A DNA stretch of 37,333 bases from Thermoguttaceae bacterium (GTDB lineage Bacteria; Planctomycetota; Planctomycetia; Pirellulales; Thermoguttaceae). Made by a program: the position numbers and the translations under genes. Below are positions 16,278-24,301 of this stretch, piece by piece (the first letter of the stretch is position 1; every line of letters begins with the position of its first letter). The stretch spans positions 1-37,333 of the forward strand of contig JANXAQ010000265.1 of NCBI GenBank assembly GCA_025062105.1, written 5' to 3'. The notes beneath the pieces are model-generated. The model searched no databases, was not told the DNA's origin, and worked only from the letters and a program-made list of their open reading frames with translations.

Positions 16278-16429
16278 GAGTTCTTCCTTGGCCATGTTGG
16301 GGCTTCTGTGGAATGGCGAAAACCCTAACTCCTTGGAATTAGTGGCGTTAGGGAATCGTATGAGCAAAAAGGATAGCCTCCTTAACTCCTGAGCAGAACG
16401 GAAGTTAGGGAAAATGGCAAAAGTCGAGC
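16278..16429 (-). repeat. Family A element (copy 5), left end degenerate
   Basis: The right end is AAAATGGCAAAAGTCGAGC. The central hairpin CTAACTCC...GGCGTTAG and the third arm TTAACTCCTGAGC...GAAGTTA are clear. The left end (CTTGGCCATGTTGGGGCTTC) is heavily diverged, so the left boundary is approximate. Confidence 0.75.
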
Positions 16430-16480
16430 CGAGAGGCTGTCCTCAAAAGCATTTTCCAGCTCCCAAGCAGAGTTTTTACC
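16430..16480 (+). repeat. Family B left-end fragment, subtype B4
   Basis: GAGAGGCTGTCCTC, AAAAGCATTTTCCAGC and CCAAGCAGAG match a segment at 25741-25790. It directly abuts family A copy 5. No right end was found, so it is a fragment. Confidence 0.55.
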
Positions 16481-16570
16481 TGAAAGCTTCAAAACGCCTG
16501 ATTCCCCCCCATTTATCCTAACTTCATCTGATCTACCGGTCAGTCTGAAGACCTGTGGGAAATCGCTAAA

Positions 16571-16756
16571 GAGACCTCTGCAAAATCCTGAACATATAGT
16601 GAACTTAATGAACTTTTAATTCTATAGCCGCTGGGTTCTCACAGTCGCACACCACTATCTATTGAGTGCTAGCAATGCTAATAACCCTACATATTGGGTT
16701 AGGGGGAGGGAGGCCAACATGGTAAAATATCCCTCCTGGAATTATTGGAGATATTC
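16571..16756 (+). repeat. Family C element (complete)
   Basis: It begins GAGACCTCTGCAAAATCC with the AACATATAGTGAACTT block. It carries GTGCTAGCAATGCTAAT and GGTAAAATATCCC, and ends GAATTATTGGAGATATTC. CTAAA occurs on both sides (16566-16570 and 16757-16761), a possible five-base target duplication. Confidence 0.85.
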
Positions 16757-16818
16757 CTAAAATCCATTCATGCCAGCCTCTCACAGAAGCGGACTCTCTT
16801 GGCCATACCCTCCCTAAT

Positions 16819-16852
16819 GGGTAATAAATCCACCTGTTTGTGGATATTACCC
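16819..16852 (+). promoter_or_regulatory. Strong hairpin in the gatC leader
   Basis: GGGTAAT plus ATCCAC on the left pairs with GTGGAT plus ATTACCC on the right. This gives thirteen pairs with a two-base bulge and a six-base loop (CTGTTT). It ends 22 bases before the gatC start and just ahead of its AAAGGAG ribosome-binding site. It could affect translation or termination; that is inferred. Confidence 0.5.
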
Positions 16853-16874
16853 TGAGGTATTAAAGGAGATTTCG

Positions 16875-17168
16875 ATGGCCATTTCTCAGGAGGAAGTCCA
16901 AAAGGTAGCCCTTTTAGCTCGATTGCTCCTGAACCCCCAAGAAGTGGAGTTAATGACTACTCAATTAGGTCAGATTTTGGAGTACATGGCTCTGCTCCGA
17001 GAGGTGGATACGGAGGGGGTGGAGCCGATGGCCCATGCCGTGGAAATGACCAATGTATTTCGGGAAGACCGGGTGGAACCTAGTTTGCCACGAGAACTGG
17101 CCCTCCTGAATGCCCCTAACAGGGATGAAGCATGTTACCGGGTTCCGCCAGTTCTGGGCGAAATCTAA
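16875..17168 (+). CDS. gatC: Asp/Glu-tRNA amidotransferase subunit C
   Basis: The 97-residue small subunit belongs to the GatCAB complex, which converts misacylated Glu-tRNA(Gln) or Asp-tRNA(Asn) to the correct amide form. GatC stabilises GatA. The length is normal (about 95). Typical features are the opening ISQEEVQKVALLARL, the middle LGQILEYMALLREVDTEGV and the late NVFREDRVEPSL, which wraps onto GatA. The start has a strong AAAGGAG eight bases upstream. gatA lies 256 bp downstream on the same strand, with a family A repeat filling most of that gap. gatB is not in the window. Confidence 0.95.
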   Translation: MAISQEEVQKVALLARLLLNPQEVELMTTQLGQILEYMALLREVDTEGVEPMAHAVEMTNVFREDRVEPSLPRELALLNAPNRDEACYRVPPVLGEI

Positions 17169-17215
17169 TGGCATACGGTGGCAGGGAAAAATCCACTGGG
17201 CTACGGGGGTTCTTT

Positions 17216-17364
17216 ACTTACCTTTTGTCATTTTTGGTCTTATTCCGGCAGGGAAAAGCTCTAACTTTTTTGGAAATATTGGACTCGGGAAATTGTGGGA
17301 ATAAAAGGAGGGCGTCGTAACTACTGGAACAAAAAAGACTTAGGGAAAATGGCAAAACTTAAGC
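17216..17364 (-). repeat. Family A element (copy 6) between gatC and gatA
   Basis: The left arm reads ACTTACCTTTTGTCATTTTT and the right arm AAAATGGCAAAACTTAAGC. Two stem positions differ from consensus in both arms (CG becomes TA), so pairing is preserved. The central and third arms are recognisable (CTAACTTTTTTGG, GTAACTACTGG). It is 149 bp long and lies inside a probable operon. Confidence 0.82.
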
Positions 17365-17424
17365 TTAAAAACCCTAGAAAGAACGTGGTGTGCCCCTTCA
17401 GTTCCCTATTTTGGGGATAAATAT

Positions 17425-18990
17425 ATGAGTGAATTGCTGGAACTTACGGCTACCGAACTTTTAAAGGAATTTCACAAGGGGCAATTTGGAGCAGTGGAGT
17501 TGGTCAATGCCTGTTTGGAGCAAATCCGCCGATATGACGGCCAGATCGGGGCTTTTTTGCGGGTGGATGCTCAGGGCGCGTTGGCGCAGGCGGCTCAAAT
17601 CGATCGGCGTCGGCATGCAAGGGAGCCGCTCGGACCATTGGCAGGTATTCCGGTAGCCATCAAAGACAATCTCTGCACTCAAGGGGTACCGACCACTTGT
17701 GCATCCCGGATGCTAGCCGATTTTCGGCCGCCATATGATGCTACGGTTATTCAGCGGCTCAAAGCGGCTGATGCCATCCTTTTAGGTCGAACCAACATGG
17801 ACGAATTTGCCATGGGCGGTTCGACGGAAAACTCTGCTTTTCAAAAGACCCGAAATCCTTGGGATTTGGAGCGGATTCCCGGCGGTTCGAGTGGAGGATC
17901 GGCGGCCTGTGTGGCCGCCCGGATGACCCCCCTTTCTGTGGGAACGGATACAGGCGGTTCTATTCGCCAGCCGGCTGCATTATGCGGTGTGGTGGGGCTG
18001 AAGCCCACCTATGGAAGGGTGAGCCGATACGGCTTGGTGGCCTTTGCCTCCAGTCTAGATCAGATTGGTCCCCTGGCCCGCTCGGTCGAAGATGCGGCTC
18101 TCGTTTTGGAAGTCTTGGCGGGGCATGATCCCAAAGATTCTACCTCCGTGCCTAAGCCGGTCCCCCCGTATTCAAAAACTGTAGGTCAGCCCCTTCCCCA
18201 GCTTCGCATCGGCATTGTTCCGGAACACTACAGCGCGGGCCTAGATGCTGAAGTCGGCCAGGCAATTCAAGAGGCGATAAAAGTCTATCAATCGCTAGGG
18301 GCTACGATCCGAGAGGTCCACTTGCCTCATAGCAAGTATGCGGTGGCTGACTATTACATCATTGCCCCGTGTGAGGCTTCCAGTAATTTGGCCCGGTATG
18401 ACGGGGTGCATTACGGCTATAGGACTCCGGAACAGCAAATGCGGGCCCAATTGGAGGCAGAACAGGCGGCCCTTCGCCGCGCAGGCAACCAAGCCGCTTT
18501 GGAAGAGCTGGATACCCCATTAGTGCGGATGTTCCGGCAAAGCCGCTCAGAAGGCTTTGGCCCGGAAGTCAAACGTCGGATCATGCTGGGTACCTACGCT
18601 CTTAGCGCCGGTTATTATGAGGCCTATTATCTGAAGGCATTGAAAGTCCGACGCCTGATCCGCCAGGATTTTGACCGGGCTTTTGAAGAGGTAGATATTA
18701 TCCTAGGTCCAGTAACGCCCTCGCCAGCATTTCGGCTGGGCGAAAAGATCAATGATCCGCTGGCGATGTATCTATTTGATCTTTATACGGTGGTAACCAA
18801 TTTGGCTGGTATTTGCGGTATTTCGATCCCCTGTGGGTTTTCCCGAGAGGGGCTTCCGATTGGGTTGCACTTGCAAGCGCCGGCCTTTGAAGAAGAGCGA
18901 CTTTTGCGGGCGGCATGGATGTTTCAGCAAGCTACCGATTGGCACCACCGCCGACCACCGCTAGAAAACCTGGTTGCCCCTGGGGCATAG
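17425..18990 (+). CDS. gatA: Asp/Glu-tRNA amidotransferase subunit A
   Basis: The 521-residue cytosolic amidase subunit of GatCAB hydrolyses glutamine and passes ammonia to the tRNA-bound Glu or Asp in GatB. The amidase-signature catalytic triad is visible: Lys80 (AIKDN), the cis-Ser near 155 (GGSSGGSAA) and Ser179 (GTDTGGSI). Other hallmarks are LLGRTNMDEFAMGGSTENS, GLKPTYGRVSRYGLVAFASSLDQIGP and the C-terminal GISIPCGFSREGLPIGLHLQ. It is about 30 residues longer than most GatA proteins, mainly in the region around residues 340-370 (EAEQAALRRAGNQAALEELD). The ATG lies 60 bp after a family A element. The ribosome-binding site is weak (TTTTGGGGATAAA). Co-transcription with gatC is likely from strand and spacing. 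Confidence 0.97.
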   Translation: MSELLELTATELLKEFHKGQFGAVELVNACLEQIRRYDGQIGAFLRVDAQGALAQAAQIDRRRHAREPLGPLAGIPVAIKDNLCTQGVPTTCASRMLADFRPPYDATVIQRLKAADAILLGRTNMDEFAMGGSTENSAFQKTRNPWDLERIPGGSSGGSAACVAARMTPLSVGTDTGGSIRQPAALCGVVGLKPTYGRVSRYGLVAFASSLDQIGPLARSVEDAALVLEVLAGHDPKDSTSVPKPVPPYSKTVGQPLPQLRIGIVPEHYSAGLDAEVGQAIQEAIKVYQSLGATIREVHLPHSKYAVADYYIIAPCEASSNLARYDGVHYGYRTPEQQMRAQLEAEQAALRRAGNQAALEELDTPLVRMFRQSRSEGFGPEVKRRIMLGTYALSAGYYEAYYLKALKVRRLIRQDFDRAFEEVDIILGPVTPSPAFRLGEKINDPLAMYLFDLYTVVTNLAGICGISIPCGFSREGLPIGLHLQAPAFEEERLLRAAWMFQQATDWHHRRPPLENLVAPGA

Positions 18991-19079
18991 AATAAAAGTA
19001 GCCTTCGGATGCTTCTTCCGGCGCTGTTGTTTCTCAGCCCCCATTATGTCTGCTAGGCCTGCAAGAAGGTCTTCCCAAA

Positions 19080-21188
19080 ATGGTGCAAGGTGGTCGAAGT
19101 GAAGATTTTCTGCCCATGACGGTGGAAGAACTGCGCAGCCGGGGCTGGGACGCTGTAGATGTGGTGTTTGTTACTGGCGATGCGTATGTAGATCATCCTA
19201 GTTTTGCGATGGCGATTTTAGGCCGATGTTTGGAGGCTGCTGGTTTCCGAGTAGCCATCTTAAGCCAGCCTGATTGGCGTTCGTGTCAGCCATGGCGGCA
19301 GTTTGGACGGCCAAGGATCTGTTTTGCTGTTAGCGCCGGTAACATGGACTCGATGGTCAACCACTACACATCGAATCGGAAGCGGCGAAATGAAGATGCG
19401 TACAGTCCAGGTGGCCGGATTGGACTTCGTCCGGATCGGGCCACCCTAGCCTATTGCCAGCGGGCCCGGGAAGCCTATCCAGGCGTACCGGTGATTGCTG
19501 GGGGCATCGAAGCCAGCCTCCGGCGCCTTGCCCACTACGACTATTGGAGCGATAAGGTCCGCCGCAGTATCTTAATGGACGCTAAGCCGGACTTGGTGGT
19601 CTACGGCATGGGCGAGCGGGTGCTGGTAGAGATAGTGCGTCGGTTGGCCGCCGGCGAACCGGTCAAAAACCTTCGGGATTTACGCGGAGTGGCGTATCGG
19701 CTCGGTGCCAAGGAGCCATTGCCGGAAGGACTGGTACGGGCCGCCCGGCCGCTTGGTCCCACACTTCTGGCCCCAAATAGCTCCTGCCCCTCAGCGATCC
19801 AGGAGAGCCGACCAATAGAAGGTGAGCGAGAGGCCAATCACTGTACTTCCGCATCCGGCTGCCTTTTGCCACTTATGCCGGTAGAAACTGTGGTCCTGCC
19901 CAGTTATGAAGAAGTATCGGCCAGTAAGGAGGCGTTTTCGAGAATGACGCTATTGGCCTATCGGGAGGCCAATCCCTATAACGGCCGTCGCCTGGTGCAA
20001 TACCATGGCCCAGAGGCGGTGGTGATCAATCCACCGGATCTGCCGCTGGCTGAGGCAGAAATGGACTGGATTTACGCTCTGCCGTTTACGCGGCGGGCGC
20101 ATCCGGCCTATCAAGAGCCGATCCCGGCGCTGCGGGTTGTAGAAACTTCTATTCAGATAGTCCGTGGTTGTCCGGGCGGCTGCAGTTTCTGTTCGCTCAG
20201 TTTGCATGAAGGCCGGTTCGTTCAATGCCGCTCGGAGCGTTCGATCCTAAGGGAAGTGCGTCGATTGGTTCGTAGCCCAGGTTTTTCCGGCATTATTAGC
20301 GATCTTGGAGGCCCTACTGCCAATGTATATCGGATGCATTGTAGCCGAGCGGAGCTTGCAGCCCGGTGTCGTCGGCTAAGTTGTTGGCATCCGACCATTT
20401 GCCCATTTTTTTGTCTAGATCATCGGCCGCTATTGGATCTACTACGCCGGTTACGGCGAGTTCGGGGGATTCGGCGTGTGTTGGTGGCTTCGGGTGTACG
20501 GATGGACCTTGCGCGACGATGCCCAGAGTATCTGGAGGAGTTGGTCCGGTATCATGTGGGCGGCCACCTGAAAGTAGCGCCAGAACATACGGATCCAAAG
20601 GTGCTTCGGCTTATGCAGAAACCGCCAATCGAAGAGTTCGAGGAATTTCAGCGGCTGTTTGAGCAGACGTCCCGGCAGGCCGGTCGGGAGCAGTATTTGG
20701 TGCCGTACTTTTTGGCTGGGCATCCAGGCTGCGATCTAGCCAGTATGATTGATTTGGCCTGCTATCTAAAGCGTCGAGGGCTTCGGCCGCAGCAGGTACA
20801 AGATTTTCTCCCTACCCCAGGTACTTTGTCTACCTGCATGTACTGGACCGGCTTAGATCCTTTGACAGGCCAACCAGTTTATGTGGCTCGCAGTGGCCGG
20901 GAACGGCGATGGCAACGGGCGCTTCTGCAGTACTGGAAACCAGAGAACTATTTCGACGTGCGGGCAGCTCTTCGAGCGGCAGGCCGGGAAGACCTGATCG
21001 GCAACGGTCCAGACTGCCTCATTCCAACTAAACCGCCTCCAGAGGCCAGTCGGCAAAAGAAGTCTGCACGTCGCTCCGCTTCAGCTCCGCCTACCGCACT
21101 TGCTGGTGGTGCAGATCAATTTCTTCGAGTAGCCGATGACTTCGTAGATTCAGTCGAGGAGAATTCTGGAACCTCTGGATCATTCTAA
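19080..21188 (+). CDS. YgiQ-family radical SAM protein
   Basis: The 702-residue cytosolic iron-sulfur protein is of the YgiQ family (UPF0313), whose biochemical role is unsettled. The N-terminal region ([29 protein letters not shown]) is the family signature. A radical SAM domain has the cluster motif CPGGCSFC (Cys364, Cys368, Cys371). [17 protein letters not shown] and [22 protein letters not shown] are also typical. An insertion at about residues 225-275, low in complexity, lies before the radical SAM core. The start at 19080 has GAAGG upstream; the ATG at 19116 ([10 protein letters not shown]) is an alternative. The last residues (GTSGSF) are encoded by a piece resembling a family C end, and the stop codon touches a family A repeat, so the original C-terminus may have been replaced. 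Confidence 0.92.
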   Translation: MVQGGRSEDFLPMTVEELRSRGWDAVDVVFVTGDAYVDHPSFAMAILGRCLEAAGFRVAILSQPDWRSCQPWRQFGRPRICFAVSAGNMDSMVNHYTSNRKRRNEDAYSPGGRIGLRPDRATLAYCQRAREAYPGVPVIAGGIEASLRRLAHYDYWSDKVRRSILMDAKPDLVVYGMGERVLVEIVRRLAAGEPVKNLRDLRGVAYRLGAKEPLPEGLVRAARPLGPTLLAPNSSCPSAIQESRPIEGEREANHCTSASGCLLPLMPVETVVLPSYEEVSASKEAFSRMTLLAYREANPYNGRRLVQYHGPEAVVINPPDLPLAEAEMDWIYALPFTRRAHPAYQEPIPALRVVETSIQIVRGCPGGCSFCSLSLHEGRFVQCRSERSILREVRRLVRSPGFSGIISDLGGPTANVYRMHCSRAELAARCRRLSCWHPTICPFFCLDHRPLLDLLRRLRRVRGIRRVLVASGVRMDLARRCPEYLEELVRYHVGGHLKVAPEHTDPKVLRLMQKPPIEEFEEFQRLFEQTSRQAGREQYLVPYFLAGHPGCDLASMIDLACYLKRRGLRPQQVQDFLPTPGTLSTCMYWTGLDPLTGQPVYVARSGRERRWQRALLQYWKPENYFDVRAALRAAGREDLIGNGPDCLIPTKPPPEASRQKKSARRSASAPPTALAGGADQFLRVADDFVDSVEENSGTSGSF
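21168..21186 (-). repeat. Family C end fragment within the 3' end of the YgiQ gene
   Basis: GGAACCTCTGGATCATTC differs by one base from the left end of the family C copy at 12456. It is read as the last codons of the YgiQ-family gene and joins family A copy 7 directly. No other part of C follows. Confidence 0.55.
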
Positions 21189-21342
21189 GCTCGACTTTTG
21201 CCATTTTCCCTAACCCCTTTGGTTTCCAGGAGTTACGACGAGACTTCCTTTTGTTCACACAATGTCCTAAGTCCAATAGTTACAAGGAGTTAGAGTTTTC
21301 CCCTTCCGGGAGAAGGCCTAAACTGGCAAAAGTCGAGCTAAG
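21187..21342 (+). repeat. Family A element (copy 7)
   Basis: Extended ends AAGCTCGACTTTTGCCATTTT and ACTGGCAAAAGTCGAGCTAAG are present. Three arms are clear: TAACCCCTTTGG...CCAGGAGTTA, CTAAGTCC...GGAGTTAG, and CCCCTTCCGGGAGAAGG. This copy is one of the best for drawing the fold. Its first bases complete the stop codon of the YgiQ gene. Confidence 0.92.
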
Positions 21343-21430
21343 AACCTCTAAGAAAATGAAAAGCCAGACAGTTTTGCGGCGGCTCCTTCTCTCTTGGAGG
21401 GTGGTTAGAAAGCTCATTTAGAGGCTTTAA

Positions 21431-21580
21431 ACTCGACTTTTGGCATTTTTCCTAACTTCTTTGGTTTTCGAAAGTTCCGGAGCACCTTCCATTTGCTCGT
21501 CTAATTTCCTAACTCCAATACTCCCAAAGAGTTAGAGCGTAATACATTCGAGAAAGGCTTAAAAATGGCAAAAGTCGAGT
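21431..21580 (+). repeat. Family A element (copy 8)
   Basis: The ends are ACTCGACTTTTGGCATTTTT and AAAAATGGCAAAAGTCGAGT, with a central CTAACTCC...AGAGTTAG hairpin. It is 150 bp long. It lies 88 bp after copy 7 in the same orientation and about 150 bp before the sugar-isomerase-like gene. Confidence 0.88.
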
Positions 21581-21732
21581 GGCAGAAAAATCCGGTATCT
21601 GCCGGGCGGGAGGCGATGAAGGGACAATTCATCCCCCGATAGGGTTTCTGGCTCGTATTTGAGCTTGGGCAGGAGGCCATCAGGATCCATCGAAGTATAG
21701 AAAGATTCGTTTTCTTTACTGGAGGTCCGCCG

Positions 21733-23277
21733 ATGAATCGCCGTCAGTTTCTTGCCGCAAGCGTGGGTACGATCAGTGCCGCTCCTACCCTGGGTAGTCT
21801 GACCGGAGACTTGCCAGCGGTGCTCCCTGGTTTTGAAGACCCCGCGACTAGTCCCCTGGAGATCAAACTGAAGGTCAAACCGGTGATGTTTAATCTGATT
21901 CATAGTGGGCTTTGGGAGGGGCCATGCCGATGGCGGGGTCTGTCCCCTGCGGAAGAGCGCCGATTGGCTGAGGAGAGTTTTGCCAGGTGGTGCAAACAAC
22001 TCCACCAGCAGGGGCTGGGGCGGTCGGAAGATGTTCATCTGTTGCCTCCTGCTCATCTTACTTTCGCCGAGGATTTCCGGATCCCAGCAGAAGAAATGAA
22101 CAAGTTGGCCGCCGATGCTAACCAAACAGACGTCTATTTTTTATATCCGGCCGGTTCGTCGATTTGTGGGTACGAAGTGGCCCATCGATTTCAGAAACCC
22201 ATTCTGCTTCGAGGTCTGGGGTGCCGAAATGTGGATATTGCCGCTTATGTTCGAGCTCGCGGCTTGGAGGCCTATGTGGCGGCCCATGATGGGGAATTGG
22301 GAGAAATCCTCTCTTTGCTTCGTGCGCGGAAGGTGTTCCAGCAAACGCGGGTGCTTTTTCCGACTGATCGGGGCTTGCCGGCGGTTTGTTCCTGCGGCAG
22401 CATCTGGGACCTGGCTGAGCTAGAAAAACGCTTGAAAGTGTCGGTGGTAACCATCTCCTATAAAGAGCTAACGGAGGCGATGGAGCAGGTATTGGCCGAT
22501 CCTCTGGCTAGTCAACAGGCCCAACAAGCAGCCGAAACCCTTCTGGAAAAAGCCCACCGGTCCTTCATCGACAAGAAATATGTAATCCGGAGTATGCAAT
22601 TTTATAAGGCAGTACAGAATCTGATGCGTCGTCACCATTGCAATGCGTTTACTATCGAATGTTTCGAGTTTTGTTCCAGCCGACTGCCCGCCCGATGGAA
22701 CATTACTCCCTGTCTGCTTCATGCCCTGTTTCGGAACCGTTCGTTTGCCTCCTCGTGCGAGGCAGATCTGGGTTCGCTTTTGGCCCTCCGGATGCTCATG
22801 TCGGTCTCCAACAAATCATGCCATCAGGGCAATTCGGACCCCGGCCCGGATGGCACTTTTACCATCAACCATAGTTCTTCGAGTATGAAGATGGCAGGCT
22901 TCGACCAGCCAGATACCCCCTATCAGTTGGGCCGGTTCGTCAGTGAGGGTTGGGGAACCAAAGTGGTCCTGAACTTCATGCAGATTGCCGAAGCCTTAAA
23001 AATCCCTGAAAAAATAGTTACTCTGGCACGCGTCAATCCCTTGGCCAATAAACTACTGGTTCTCCGAGGCAATCTGGTAGGCTCAACCGGCTGGGACCAA
23101 GACCTGCTTGGCTGTTCCGTAGTGGCTGTGATCCGGCCTCCCCAAGGCCGAACCGACGAGTTCCTCAAAAAACGCCTTGAATATGGGAACCACCTCCAAT
23201 GGGTGTTCGGCGACTATAGCCAACAGTTGGCCCAGCTCGGCCAGATGCTAGGCCTCCAAGTGGAACTGATTACCTGA
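21733..23277 (+). CDS. Tat-exported L-fucose/L-arabinose-isomerase-like protein
   Basis: The 514-residue protein opens with a twin-arginine signal (MNRRQFLAASVGTISAAPT), so it is probably exported folded. GGAGG seven bases before the ATG sets the start. The remainder resembles the fucose/arabinose isomerase fold family: an N-terminal Rossmann-like part (VYFLYPAGSS, KPILLRGLG), a middle domain with a NAFTIECFEFC-type strand, and CEADLGSLLALRMLM, which matches the conserved Cys-Glu-x-Asp segment of that family. TFTINHSS and a C-terminal domain follow. Many planctomycetes have such signal-bearing paralogues, often of unknown activity. A role in sugar handling alongside the upstream glycosidases is possible but only inferred. 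Confidence 0.75.
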   Translation: MNRRQFLAASVGTISAAPTLGSLTGDLPAVLPGFEDPATSPLEIKLKVKPVMFNLIHSGLWEGPCRWRGLSPAEERRLAEESFARWCKQLHQQGLGRSEDVHLLPPAHLTFAEDFRIPAEEMNKLAADANQTDVYFLYPAGSSICGYEVAHRFQKPILLRGLGCRNVDIAAYVRARGLEAYVAAHDGELGEILSLLRARKVFQQTRVLFPTDRGLPAVCSCGSIWDLAELEKRLKVSVVTISYKELTEAMEQVLADPLASQQAQQAAETLLEKAHRSFIDKKYVIRSMQFYKAVQNLMRRHHCNAFTIECFEFCSSRLPARWNITPCLLHALFRNRSFASSCEADLGSLLALRMLMSVSNKSCHQGNSDPGPDGTFTINHSSSSMKMAGFDQPDTPYQLGRFVSEGWGTKVVLNFMQIAEALKIPEKIVTLARVNPLANKLLVLRGNLVGSTGWDQDLLGCSVVAVIRPPQGRTDEFLKKRLEYGNHLQWVFGDYSQQLAQLGQMLGLQVELIT

Positions 23278-23711
23278 ACCAGGAAGCAATTATAGGAGAG
23301 GCCCCTCCCCAAGCATTTCCACAGAATGATACCAGTGCCGATTTTTTTCTTTCTCCTGGCAGTACTTTCTGAAAAATTCCTCTCCAGCGGGAGACTATAG
23401 ACTGAGGCCGACTGGCCCAGCCATCCCCAAAGACCATTTCCAACTTCTACGCCCCAGCCAAGCAGTCCACCAAAATTGTTCCTCCAACCTAATGGTCTTT
23501 CAAAGGGTTAGGCTGTTAGGCATCAGAAAGCACTAGCTGAAAGTCGGTGCTGCCACACCCTAGCTAGAACGGTTTTCTCCCATCTTCCCACCCCATAAAG
23601 GGGAAGTTTTGAGAAAGTCCAGGAGGTAATATACGTCCCGGCTATTCGGCTCGAAAGAGTCTTTTTTCCTAGATTTCTCAAATTCTCCAAATCCATAGTC
23701 CAGGAGTTCCT
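23278..23711. other. Spacer with a tentative family G repeat
   Basis: No gene was recognised downstream of the sugar-isomerase-like gene. The stretch at about 23505-23614 (GGTTAGGCTGTTAGGCAT, then AACGGTTTTCTCCC, CCCCATAAAGGGGAAGTTTTGAGAAAG) shows weak similarity to about 34174-34279, in the same order. This is too diverged to call firmly. Confidence 0.35.
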
Positions 23712-23872
23712 GAGAAGCTATCTGAAAATGCGTTTTTCTGTAGGAAAACACTTCAGTAGCTGGATTACCTAGAATCTTGAACGTCTCTATTTTGTCCGTG
23801 TTTTACTTACGGAGGCGGTTAATCCCAACCGTATAGGGAAACGCCCAAATCTTGATTTCCGGACCGCCTTTG
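23712..23872 (+). repeat. Family B element, subtype B2 (copy 2)
   Basis: It begins GAGAAGCTATCTGAAAATG and ends GATTTCCGGACCGCCTTT. Blocks GTTAATCCCAACC, GGGAAACGCCCAAATCTTG and CTGGATTACCTAGAATC match the copy at 2855-3016. Family D copy 2 follows about 30 bp later. Confidence 0.72.
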
Positions 23873-23903
23873 AGGCCGTGTGGATGCGTTCATACTCCGC
23901 ACG

Positions 23904-24140
23904 ATGTATAACACAAGTTAGGATTCAGGGGTTTGGCCATCAGGGTAAAACCTGAAACATCCCGAAAAACCCCATAATGGGGAAAATAGGCAATAGATTC
24001 TAAAACCACTGTAACCACTGCCTGAGGTTCCAGATGATCTTTCCTAACGTGTGCAATTTCTACAAAGGAGCATTTGGCTTGTTGGGGAAAGTTCATTATC
24101 CGCCTATTTGGGGCGAGTATTTTGCCCAGTTTTGAGGGGC
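23904..24140. repeat. Family D element (copy 2, diverged right end)
   Basis: GTATAACACAAGTTAGG at the left, GATGATCTTTCCTAACG, GTGCAATTTCTACAAAGG, GCTTGTTGGGGAAAGTT and TATTTGGGGCGAG follow the same order as copy 1 at 10912-11187. The right inverted end is not clear, so the boundary is approximate. Confidence 0.6.
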
Positions 24141-24301
24141 CACCGTTCAAGATAGGATACCCATGTGCCAGCCTTAACTAGGAAGGCTGTAGGGCTGCTA
24201 TTGCCACCAAACATGGGGATCACAACAAGCCGGGCTGGGCAGAGAGGCGATTCTTCCTATTCGGCCTGGGGCGTTATCTGCCGAGCAGACGTTGTTGGGT
24301 T

